In this document: one piece after another, positions 1 through 5,571 of the stretch | Numbering within the stretch: position 1 is the first letter of the stretch | How the letters are laid out: every line of letters starts with the position of its first letter | Assembly: GCA_003142435.1 (NCBI GenBank) | Contig: PLMI01000048.1 | Span: 1-5,571 of the forward strand | Direction of reading: 5' to 3' | Origin: Coxiellaceae bacterium | GTDB taxonomy: Bacteria; Pseudomonadota; Gammaproteobacteria; UBA9339 | DNA: 5,571 bases | The notes under the pieces: model-generated | Databases searched by the model: none | What the model saw: only the letters and a program-made list of their open reading frames with translations | What the model was told of the DNA's origin: nothing | Position numbers and translations under genes: made by a program

Positions 1-38
1 TCCTGTTGTTTTTCCTTTTTTTGCTCTTTTGCTTTCAT
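1..38 (-). CDS. Possible 5' end of a divergent gene, cut by the window edge
   Basis: Reading leftwards from an ATG at 38-36, the minus strand stays open to the edge and would encode MKAKEQKKEKQQ, a very lysine- and glutamine-rich start. An in-frame stop at 56-54 makes this ATG the first available one. Against it, no Shine-Dalgarno-like sequence lies just upstream, only 12 codons are visible, and a polypurine stretch can look like a Lys/Glu-rich peptide by chance. If real, it would be transcribed divergently from uvrD, and the inverted repeat at 38-85 would lie across its leader. No function can be suggested. Confidence 0.25.
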   Translation of the reverse strand, partial: MKAKEQKKEKQQ

Positions 39-85
39 AAAATAACCAGTTTTTTAACATTTTTTGCAATTTCCTGGTTATTTTA
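38..85. repeat. 12-bp perfect inverted repeat with 24-nt spacer
   Basis: TAAAATAACCAG at 38-49 is matched by its exact reverse complement CTGGTTATTTTA at 74-85. The arms have a GC core (CCAG/CTGG) flanked by A-rich and T-rich ends, so RNA from either strand would end its stem in a U-rich run, as in a bidirectional terminator. The 24-nt loop is long for an intrinsic terminator. A dimeric-regulator operator upstream of uvrD, or of the possible divergent gene at 38, is an equal alternative. Confidence 0.6.
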
Positions 86-161
86 CATCACTCTTTTCTT
101 CACTTAAACCTATTTCTATCGATGTTTTTTGATTATTCAGGTACGACTATTTAAGCGATGA

Positions 162-184
162 AAAATGACAGATTAGGTCATTTT
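162..184 (+). promoter_or_regulatory. 8-bp hairpin directly upstream of the uvrD start
   Basis: AAAATGAC at 162-169 pairs perfectly with GTCATTTT at 177-184 across a 7-nt loop (170-176). The hairpin ends 7 nt before the ATG at 192. The only Shine-Dalgarno-like bases near this start, AGG at 175-177, lie at the junction of loop and 3' arm, so folding could limit ribosome access. The stem is AT-rich (2 of 8 pairs are GC) and probably weak. A protein-binding operator is another reading. Confidence 0.4.
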
Positions 185-191
185 CGTTACA

Positions 192-2390
192 ATGCCCAAC
201 ATTATGGCAGAACATAACAGTGAAATTCTTGGAAAACTAAACGAAGCGCAGCTGCAGGCTGTTACGGCCCCTTTGGACAGCAATCTGCTCGTCCTGGCAG
301 GCGCCGGCAGCGGTAAAACACGTGTTTTAATTCACCGCATTTGGTGGTTGCTGCGGCAGGGAATAAATTATAACAATATTTTCTCTGTGACTTTTACCAA
401 CAAGGCTGCCGGAGAAATGCGCGAGCGGCTTTTAGAAATGCTGAATGTTGATTTGCAAAGAATGTGGATTGGCACTTTTCACAGCCTGGCGCATCGGTTT
501 TTGCGATTACATTGGCAAGAGGCAGAATTGCCAATGTCATTTCAGGTGATAGATGCAGATGATCAATATCGTTTACTACGCCGCATTCATAAAACTTTCA
601 ATTTAGACGAAGAAAAATGGCCAATCAAACAATCTCAAAATTTTATTAACAACAGTAAGGATAAATGTTTGCGCGGAGATAAAATAAGCGCACATCATTT
701 AGCAGATGCCACTTCGACCAAAATTTATTGTGCTTATGAGGATATTTGTAAACAAAGCGGCTTGGTAGATTTTTCCGAATTATTGTTACTTTCCTATGAG
801 GTTCTTTTACGCAATCAGGAGCTTTTGGCACATTACAAGCAAAGATTTACGCATATTTTAGTCGACGAGTTTCAGGATACAAATAGTATTCAGTACATGT
901 GGATACAGCTTTTAACAAAGGGGTCTGCTAATTTTATGGCTGTTGGTGATGATGACCAGTCAATCTATAGTTGGCGGGGAGCAAATGCTCAAAATATGCA
1001 GCAATTGTCTTTAGATTTTCCAGATACGAAAATTATTCGCTTAGAGCAAAACTATCGATCCACCGCAAATATTTTGACTGCAGCCAATGCAGTTATTGCC
1101 AATAACACGGGCAGATTGGGAAAAAATCTTTGGACTTCCGGCAAAAAAGGCAGCCTTTTGCATTTATACACGGCATTCAATGAGATTGATGAAGCGCGAT
1201 ATATAGGTTTTTCTATTCAGAATTATTTAGATAAAGGATATAAATATAGTGACATTGCAGTATTATATCGTTCCAATGCTCAGTCTCGAGTTTTGGAGGG
1301 ACAGCTAACGCAAAGCCAAATCCCCTACATAATTTATGGCGGGTTGCGGTTTTATGATCGGGCAGAAATTAAAGATGTTTTAGCTTATTTGCGTTTAACG
1401 ATAAATAAAAATGATGCTGCTGCATTTGAGCGCATCATCAATGTGCCAACGAGAGGAGTTGGCGATGTTACTTTAATTGCTTTGCGGGATTTCGCTTCAG
1501 CTAAGCAAATTTCATTGTGGCATGCTGCCAAAGACATGTTGGCGGCAAACATGTTTAATACCCGAGCAAAAAATGCCATTTCCAGTTTCATTAGCATTAT
1601 AGAAAACATCGAGCAGCAGATTGATATACTGGAAATGCCGGAGCTCATAAGTTTTGCAGCAAAAATTAGCGGTTTGCGAGCACATTTGGAAAAAGACAAA
1701 ACGCATATAGGAAAAGGGCGACTGGAAAATATTGATGAATTAATAAGCGCAGCTCAACAATTTGTTTTATTAAATGTGGCTGATAGCAACGTAGATTTAC
1801 TAAGCTTATTTTTGGCGCATATTTTCTTGGAAGCTACGGAAGAAACAGGGCAAAAATACGATGCCAATAATTCTGTTCGGCTTATGACCTTACATTCTGC
1901 CAAAGGGCTGGAATTCCCTTTAGTTTTTATATGCGGCTTGGAAGAAGGGTTATTTCCTCATATGATGTCTATGAGTTCACCTGAGGAAATCGAAGAAGAG
2001 CGACGGCTTTGTTACGTTGGCATGACGCGCGCAATGTCGGAGTTACACCTTGTACATGCTGACTCGAGGCAAATTTATGGCACCAGCAGTTTTCGCAGGC
2101 CATCCCGTTTTTTAAAAGAAATCCCTGAGAATTTGTTAGAGAAAAAAGGCGCAATAACTCATGTTTATAAAAGTTATGAAAAAAGTTCAGATGCATCAAT
2201 TGCAGGACCAGTTTTTCAAAATGAGGATGGTCAGTTTAAAATAGGGCAAAAAGTTTTCCATAACAAATTTGGCGAAGGGATAATTATTAATCTTGAGGGA
2301 GATGGAGCTTCTAAAACGGTGCAAGTAAAATTTGTGCGACATGGAACTAAATTGCTGGCGTTTTCTGTAGCTAAATTGCAGATAATATAA
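192..2390 (+). CDS. uvrD: DNA helicase II UvrD (superfamily 1A, 3'-5')
   Basis: This is an ATP-driven 3'-5' DNA helicase of nucleotide-excision and mismatch repair, acting on nicked or forked DNA in the cytoplasm. All SF1A motifs are visible: Q motif around residues 16-24 (Q20), Walker A AGAGSGKT at 36-43, motif Ia TFTNKAA at 67-73, GTFHS at 94-98, Walker B DEFQDTN at 225-231, GDDDQSIYSWRGA at 252-264, LEQNYRST at 284-291, TLHSAKGLEFP at 566-576 and VGMTRA at 609-614. Residues 680-732 form the C-terminal Tudor-like domain of UvrD/PcrA (KFGEG core), which Rep lacks. At 732 residues it is close to E. coli UvrD (720), and its sequence follows that protein throughout, including AFNEIDEAR and NVPTRGVGD. 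The start is uncertain: ATG 192 and ATG 204 (residue 5) are both possible and neither has a good ribosome-binding site. I see no LexA-type box (CTGT-N8-ACAG) upstream, unlike E. coli uvrD. The gene is complete and intact. Confidence 0.97.
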   Translation: MPNIMAEHNSEILGKLNEAQLQAVTAPLDSNLLVLAGAGSGKTRVLIHRIWWLLRQGINYNNIFSVTFTNKAAGEMRERLLEMLNVDLQRMWIGTFHSLAHRFLRLHWQEAELPMSFQVIDADDQYRLLRRIHKTFNLDEEKWPIKQSQNFINNSKDKCLRGDKISAHHLADATSTKIYCAYEDICKQSGLVDFSELLLLSYEVLLRNQELLAHYKQRFTHILVDEFQDTNSIQYMWIQLLTKGSANFMAVGDDDQSIYSWRGANAQNMQQLSLDFPDTKIIRLEQNYRSTANILTAANAVIANNTGRLGKNLWTSGKKGSLLHLYTAFNEIDEARYIGFSIQNYLDKGYKYSDIAVLYRSNAQSRVLEGQLTQSQIPYIIYGGLRFYDRAEIKDVLAYLRLTINKNDAAAFERIINVPTRGVGDVTLIALRDFASAKQISLWHAAKDMLAANMFNTRAKNAISSFISIIENIEQQIDILEMPELISFAAKISGLRAHLEKDKTHIGKGRLENIDELISAAQQFVLLNVADSNVDLLSLFLAHIFLEATEETGQKYDANNSVRLMTLHSAKGLEFPLVFICGLEEGLFPHMMSMSSPEEIEEERRLCYVGMTRAMSELHLVHADSRQIYGTSSFRRPSRFLKEIPENLLEKKGAITHVYKSYEKSSDASIAGPVFQNEDGQFKIGQKVFHNKFGEGIIINLEGDGASKTVQVKFVRHGTKLLAFSVAKLQII

Positions 2391-2404
2391 ATTAATTCTG
2401 TACA

Positions 2405-2419
2405 GAGATTAAGAATCTC
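2405..2419 (+). terminator. Small hairpin after uvrD, weak terminator candidate
   Basis: GAGATT at 2405-2410 and AATCTC at 2414-2419 form a perfect 6-bp stem with a 3-nt loop, starting 15 nt after the uvrD stop. No T tract follows on the plus strand, so it does not meet the usual intrinsic-terminator pattern. It could instead stabilise the mRNA 3' end. The self-complementary CTGTACAG at 2399-2406 overlaps its left edge. Confidence 0.3.
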
Positions 2420-2442
2420 AAACTGAAACATTACTCCGATAC

Positions 2443-2479
2443 TAGTGCATTTGGTAGTGCAATGATATAATAATAGTGC
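2443..2479 (+). repeat. Three direct copies of TAGTGC
   Basis: TAGTGC occurs at 2443-2448, 2455-2460 and 2474-2479, with starts 12 and 19 bp apart. The first two extend to TAGTGCA. The third abuts a perfect TATAAT at 2480 and supplies its TG extension. Repeats interleaved with -10 elements suggest binding sites for a regulator of the gene at 2555, but the unit is short and the spacing is not an even multiple of a helical turn. Confidence 0.45.
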
Positions 2480-2485
2480 TATAAT
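2463..2485 (+). promoter_or_regulatory. Two tandem extended -10 promoter elements
   Basis: TGATATAAT at 2463-2471 and TGCTATAAT at 2477-2485 both fit the sigma-70 extended -10 pattern (TGn followed by TATAAT), 14 bp apart. Neither has a good -35 at 17 bp (TAGTGC and GTGCAA), which extended -10 promoters can tolerate. Transcription would start near 2478 or 2492 and give a 60-80 nt leader for the gene at 2555. A third TATAAT at 2531-2536, with a TTCATA 16 bp upstream, would leave only about 12 nt of leader. The region is AT-rich, so chance matches are possible. Confidence 0.5.
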
Positions 2486-2516
2486 TAGCCTCCAGAAGAT
2501 ATTTTGCATTCATAAA

Positions 2517-2543
2517 ACTATAACTATAACTATAATAATAATA
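2517..2543 (+). repeat. Short tandem repeat in the leader: (ACTATA)x3 then (ATA)x3
   Basis: Three exact hexamers ACTATA occupy 2517-2534 and three ATA trinucleotides follow at 2535-2543, ending 11 nt before the ATG at 2555. This array replaces the expected ribosome-binding region: there is no AGG- or GGA-like sequence in the 20 nt before the start. Low-complexity repeats here could change copy number by slippage and shift promoter-to-start spacing. Confidence 0.6.
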
Positions 2544-2554
2544 AATTAAATAAT

Positions 2555-4021
2555 ATGCCCAAACGTAAAAGCAGCTATAAAAATCCAGATAAAAGTCACC
2601 CACATACGACGAGACACAATGAAGAATATTATGCTCGCTTTAAGTTGGGGAAGCCTATTTTGCCAGGGGAGCTACATATATCCTGTCTCACCTTATTGCT
2701 GCTAGCTGGCGTCGCAGTACCGATGGTGTGGCCCATAATGGTGGCGGTGGCACAACCTATACCGCAAACACCGGACTCAAATATAGGGAGTGCATCATCC
2801 GTCGCTAGTCAAACAAGCAGCAACACTATTGTTAATGAATATAGCGTGAATGCTACTGCCACAAATGCTACTTTCAATGCTAATGCTTCAACCTCGACTT
2901 CAATAAATTCCACTCTTTCAACTCAAGCCCAGCAGCCAACCATCGCCACGCCCTTAACGCCAACTGCTACTTCTAAGCACTCCCCCAAGCAAAAAACTGA
3001 AACACCCGCAAAAACCAAGAAGCAAAAACATGTCACACCATGCTCCCCAGAATCTCTGGCTAGTAAAACCTCTGGCTATGGGGTGTCTGGGGCTGATGTA
3101 AATAATGTAATTGAAATTTTCAGTAAAGAGTGCGCTTCCCCAGAGAGGCAATATATTCGGTCAGTATTACGATCCAAAAAATTCACACTTTTCGTTGCAC
3201 CACCAGATGTGCCTATGGCTGGAAAATACATTGGTCAAGACAATATGCTTGGGATTAGAATACCAGATGCTTGTACTTCCCGAGAAGCTATGCAAGATTA
3301 CATAAGACACGAATCTTGGCATGCCCGTATTACTCAACATAATGTGGGTAATGACCCAGAGGCCGCCTTACAAGGAGCTAGTGAGGGAGAATTAGCAGCT
3401 GCCCAAGCTCCTTTTACTACCCAAAAGCAAAAACAAGAGCTAAAAACAGCGCTGGAAGCAGGGATTAAACGCGTGCACTATTTTGAGACCTTATTACAAA
3501 AACAAGATCAACACCGTTCCCTCACATCAGAGGAACAAGAAATGCTTATTAAATTCAAAGATGCAACAAGTAACTATAATCCCTTTTCATATACCTATGC
3601 GGTACCAAAAAGCATTGTACGGAATCTTCCTGGAGGAAGAATGGCAGTATTAGCCAACAATCCTCCTTTGTTTACTTTACCATCAGCTGATGGTAATCAA
3701 TTTCCCTTGTACGTAACATGTATAACTGAAACCGCTGAAGCTTTCGAATTACATGGACATCTAGTGCCAAATGCTTTACAAAATAGGGCTCGCGCTTTTA
3801 TCTTAGATCAAGCAAACTGGTATAACATCATGGGATCTTCTTATGCCTCCCTCGGTGAAACAGGCCAAACGGCAGAACTCACTGAGAGAAACGCGTTCAT
3901 AATGCAGAGCCCATTAATTACAAGAAGAGTTTTTTATCCAGAAATGGAGAGATATCATGCACGCAATTATGACTACCAACCTGCTTTAGAAGAAGTTGAG
4001 GAAAACAATTTATCTCCTTAA
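2555..4021 (+). CDS. Putative exported or membrane-anchored HExxH zinc metallopeptidase-like protein
   Basis: I do not recognise this 488-residue protein as a named family. Residues 1-40 are basic and hydrophilic, and about 43-66 form one hydrophobic segment. This fits a type II (N-in) anchor or a signal peptide with an unusually long n-region; AVA before Q67 is a possible signal peptidase I site. Residues 67-160 are a low-complexity linker rich in Ser, Thr, Asn, Ala and Gln, ending in a Lys-rich patch at 141-158. The C-terminal domain (about 163-488) carries HESWH at 252-256, the zinc-binding and catalytic HExxH pattern of metallopeptidases. ETAEAFE at 392-398 could supply the third Glu ligand of a gluzincin-type site. 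Between them, 290-340 looks helical and highly charged. Its four cysteines (163, 193, 240, 389) would allow two disulfides after export. The start is ATG 2555, since the next in-frame Met is residue 57, inside the hydrophobic segment. No Shine-Dalgarno is visible. It stands alone, apparently with its own promoter. Peptidase activity is inference. Confidence 0.8.
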   Translation: MPKRKSSYKNPDKSHPHTTRHNEEYYARFKLGKPILPGELHISCLTLLLLAGVAVPMVWPIMVAVAQPIPQTPDSNIGSASSVASQTSSNTIVNEYSVNATATNATFNANASTSTSINSTLSTQAQQPTIATPLTPTATSKHSPKQKTETPAKTKKQKHVTPCSPESLASKTSGYGVSGADVNNVIEIFSKECASPERQYIRSVLRSKKFTLFVAPPDVPMAGKYIGQDNMLGIRIPDACTSREAMQDYIRHESWHARITQHNVGNDPEAALQGASEGELAAAQAPFTTQKQKQELKTALEAGIKRVHYFETLLQKQDQHRSLTSEEQEMLIKFKDATSNYNPFSYTYAVPKSIVRNLPGGRMAVLANNPPLFTLPSADGNQFPLYVTCITETAEAFELHGHLVPNALQNRARAFILDQANWYNIMGSSYASLGETGQTAELTERNAFIMQSPLITRRVFYPEMERYHARNYDYQPALEEVEENNLSP

Positions 4022-4173
4022 TGTTTGCCATACCAGCATCTTTTACTTTATATAAAAAGCAGAAATTGAAATAGTTGACGATTGATTTTTTAGCGCTAAT
4101 TTAAATATTGTAAGAATTATAAAATAAAGCCCATTAACACATCAATCCGAATTAATTTATATTATCTACTGCT
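4022..4173. other. Convergent intergenic gap without a clear terminator
   Basis: The plus-strand gene ending at 4021 and the minus-strand gene ending at 4174 converge here. The stretch is very AT-rich and I see no GC-rich hairpin followed by a T run on either strand. A 10-bp palindrome, TTAGCGCTAA, lies at 4090-4099 after a T run; having no loop, it is more likely a binding site or chance than a terminator. A TTGACG at 4075-4080 has no convincing -10 partner. Confidence 0.5.
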
Positions 4174-5253
4174 CTAAATCACATGTTGTTTCTTCAATTC
4201 CGCAACACGTCTTCTGTCCGCTTTTGTCAAAAATGCAATGGCAATAAATATTATCAAAAGTGATGACCATTCGGAGATTGATGGCATTTTAGCATGGAAG
4301 ATAAGCGCAAAAAGCAAAGTGCCGACCGTTCCTGCAACAAGAGAGGTCAATCGATTAACTAGGCTTGAAAAAGTTGCAGTTCTGCCTTTGTACATGAAAA
4401 GAAAAACGGAGAAAAATGCTGCAATTCCATAAGCAAATCCGGCAATAGTTTCATATGGCCAATGAAAACTTGGAATTGTGAATGCATTTTGATAATTGGT
4501 AAAGATTGTTGAAGGGGTAGAAATTGGTAAATAAAATATGATTGCGGCTAGTAAAACCATTGTGATGCTGGTAGAAAATTGTTCAATTGCAAAAAAGCCT
4601 TTGTTATCTTGGGGAACTCCTTTGCCCCGAGTGTTTTTGAAATAGTTCATTATGTAGAGGCGGAAAAAATAAGCTAAAACGTAACTCGAAAGTATTATTA
4701 CCGCTGGTTTTGAGTGGAGGAAATTAAACTCATCGCTTCTCGTACCTGAAAAAATATCTGTGCAAACGGCCAAAATGGCAAGAACTACTGCAACTTCTTC
4801 TTCCCAGTAAACTTTTTTCTTGAGAATACCCTGTTTAATTTGGATAGCGTCGATGAGCCGGCTTACTACAATAATGCTGCCTCGCATTATGACCATTGCC
4901 ACCATCACAGAGATTGGCAGCAAATACATTAGTGTCGTCGTAGGAATAACAATGGCAGCACAAATTCCAGAAGGGATAATGTAAAAATATTCAATTGGGA
5001 ATTTGAGAAATCCAATTGTTGTAATGTGATTGGATTTTAATCTATACCATCTTCGGATTAAAACAACAGAAAGCGCTATGAATGAGCTGCCGATACTGCT
5101 ATAAACGAGGTATTCCAGCTGATTTACATGCGGTAAGCCAGTGCCGGGTGCAGTGAAATATTTAACTGCAACGCTATTTAGAACATAAGCTACGAAGTAA
5201 CCAATACATAGCTCTATTAATTTACCTTCACCGCCTTCTTTTGTTTCAAACAT
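4174..5253 (-). CDS. Ten-helix DMT/EamA-like membrane transporter, second gene of a tandem pair
   Basis: The product is a 359-residue inner-membrane protein with about ten hydrophobic segments, near residues 12-33, 47-67, 88-111, 114-134, 154-170, 184-205, 222-244, 267-287, 298-319 and 329-343. That count suits the drug/metabolite transporter superfamily. The stretch running from TM3 into TM4, with MRGS at 123-126, resembles the TM3-TM4 region of EamA and SLC35-type transporters. The substrate cannot be told. Charged loops (KKKVYWEEE at 145-153) and a basic C-terminal tail (ADRRRVAELKKQ) are probably cytoplasmic. I chose ATG 5253 because it follows the upstream gene's stop by 17 nt and has GGAG at 5270-5267. 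The frame stays open further upstream, but there it overlaps the neighbour's coding region and reads as non-membrane sequence. The closely related upstream gene suggests tandem duplication and shared transcription. A multi-pass membrane protein outside DMT remains possible. Confidence 0.85.
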   Translation of the reverse strand: MFETKEGGEGKLIELCIGYFVAYVLNSVAVKYFTAPGTGLPHVNQLEYLVYSSIGSSFIALSVVLIRRWYRLKSNHITTIGFLKFPIEYFYIIPSGICAAIVIPTTTLMYLLPISVMVAMVIMRGSIIVVSRLIDAIQIKQGILKKKVYWEEEVAVVLAILAVCTDIFSGTRSDEFNFLHSKPAVIILSSYVLAYFFRLYIMNYFKNTRGKGVPQDNKGFFAIEQFSTSITMVLLAAIIFYLPISTPSTIFTNYQNAFTIPSFHWPYETIAGFAYGIAAFFSVFLFMYKGRTATFSSLVNRLTSLVAGTVGTLLFALIFHAKMPSISEWSSLLIIFIAIAFLTKADRRRVAELKKQHVI

Positions 5254-5264
5254 AAATAATATCT

Positions 5265-5271
5265 GTCTCCT
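5265..5271 (-). promoter_or_regulatory. Ribosome-binding site for the 359-residue transporter-like gene
   Basis: On the minus strand AGGAGAC begins in the last base of the upstream gene's TAA stop. The GGAG core at 5270-5267 lies 13 nt before the ATG at 5253. The spacing is somewhat long, but this is the only Shine-Dalgarno-like sequence nearby and it supports that start over in-frame starts inside the upstream gene. Confidence 0.6.
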
Positions 5272-5571
5272 TAAATAGCCGATTCCTGTTTGGCTTCTTC
5301 TAACGACATAGAGGGAACTGGTACCGCAACAGCTGCTTCCAATTTTGCTTTGGCAAGGCGTTTTTTCTCGGCCATTGTTAAAAATCTCACCGCAACAAAG
5401 ATAAATGTCAGTGATAGCCATTCGGATAATGATGGCAATTTGCCGCCAAAAAATAAAGCGAAGCCAAGAGTTGCCGTTGTGCCTGCTATTAAAGACGTTA
5501 AACGATTTACCAGCCCTGCAAACGTTGCCGTTCTCCCTTTAAACATAAATAAAAAGACTGAGAAAAATGCA
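5271..5571 (-). CDS. C-terminal part of a DMT/EamA-like membrane protein, first gene of the tandem pair (5' end beyond window)
   Basis: Ninety-nine C-terminal residues are visible, and the frame is open at the right edge, so the gene starts outside the window. An internal ATG at 5546 should not be taken as the start: the codons before it (AFFSVFLF) match the same point of the downstream paralogue exactly. The visible part covers the end of TM8, the KGRTATF loop, TM9 and TM10, equivalent to residue 279 onwards of the 359-residue protein. By eye about 51 of 76 aligned residues are identical. The tail is about 20 residues longer and differs in composition (AAVAVPVPSMSLEEAKQESAI), so the two copies have diverged most at the cytoplasmic end. 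Its TAA lies 17 nt before the next start, which points to cotranscription with this gene first. The substrate is unknown. Confidence 0.88.
   Translation of the reverse strand, partial: AFFSVFLFMFKGRTATFAGLVNRLTSLIAGTTATLGFALFFGGKLPSLSEWLSLTFIFVAVRFLTMAEKKRLAKAKLEAAVAVPVPSMSLEEAKQESAI

Noticed and set aside
951..980. Ser at residue 260 of UvrD (QSIYSWRGA), where E. coli UvrD has Gly
   Set aside because: This position varies naturally among Rep, PcrA and UvrD helicases and is not a key catalytic residue; the helicase motifs are otherwise intact.
1385..1706. Open minus-strand frames inside uvrD
   Set aside because: They lie wholly within a confidently identified gene, have no ribosome-binding sites I can see, and look like antisense shadows.
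2399..2406. CTGTACAG near the uvrD stop, reminiscent of a LexA box
   Set aside because: A LexA box needs CTGT and ACAG separated by eight bases; here they abut. It also lies downstream of uvrD rather than in its promoter.
2489..2493. CCTCC in the leader, identical to the 16S anti-Shine-Dalgarno core
   Set aside because: A five-base match is easily chance, and no partner GGAGG exists nearby in the leader for it to sequester.
2231..2509. Minus-strand open frame spanning the uvrD 3' end and the intergenic region
   Set aside because: Most of it is antisense to the conserved Tudor-like domain of UvrD, and the rest covers the promoter-like region; nothing supports translation.
4037..4046. TTTATATAAA palindrome just after the HExxH gene
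   Set aside because: It is pure A/T with no loop, so it would not form a stable terminator hairpin.
5254..5421. In-frame 56-residue N-terminal extension of the minus-strand transporter-like gene
   Set aside because: It overlaps the coding end of the upstream paralogue in another frame, lacks membrane character, is rich in Cys and Arg, and the ATG at 5253 has a fitting ribosome-binding site and gives a normal ten-helix product.

Overview
The window reads as chromosomal DNA from an AT-rich gammaproteobacterium. The strongest evidence is a full-length UvrD helicase whose whole sequence, including the C-terminal Tudor-like domain, follows the Escherichia coli UvrD pattern closely. The low GC content and the accessory-looking neighbours would suit a host-associated lineage such as the Legionellales. 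That placement is an inference from general character, not from a diagnostic marker.

Layout from left to right. Positions 1-191 are a leader region with two inverted repeats (38-85 and 162-184) and a possible divergent minus-strand gene start at 38 that runs off the left edge. Positions 192-2390 hold uvrD on the plus strand. Positions 2391-2554 are an intergenic region with a small hairpin after uvrD, three TAGTGC direct repeats, two extended -10 promoter-like elements and a short AT-rich tandem repeat. Positions 2555-4021 encode a 488-residue protein I do not recognise. It has a basic cytoplasmic N-terminus, one hydrophobic segment, a long Ser/Thr/Asn/Ala-rich linker and a C-terminal domain carrying an HExxH motif, so it may be an exported or membrane-anchored zinc metallopeptidase. 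Positions 4022-4173 are a convergent gap with no clear terminator. Positions 4174-5253 (minus strand) encode a ten-helix membrane protein resembling the drug/metabolite transporter (EamA-like) superfamily. Positions 5271-5571 (minus strand) are the 3' end of a second, closely related gene that lies immediately upstream in the same apparent operon.

The three blocks do not form one obvious pathway. uvrD is a housekeeping DNA-repair gene. The 488-residue protein appears to have its own promoter region. The two transporter-like genes are a tandem duplication transcribed towards it. The most promising candidate for something undescribed is the HExxH protein; the second is the tandem transporter pair.
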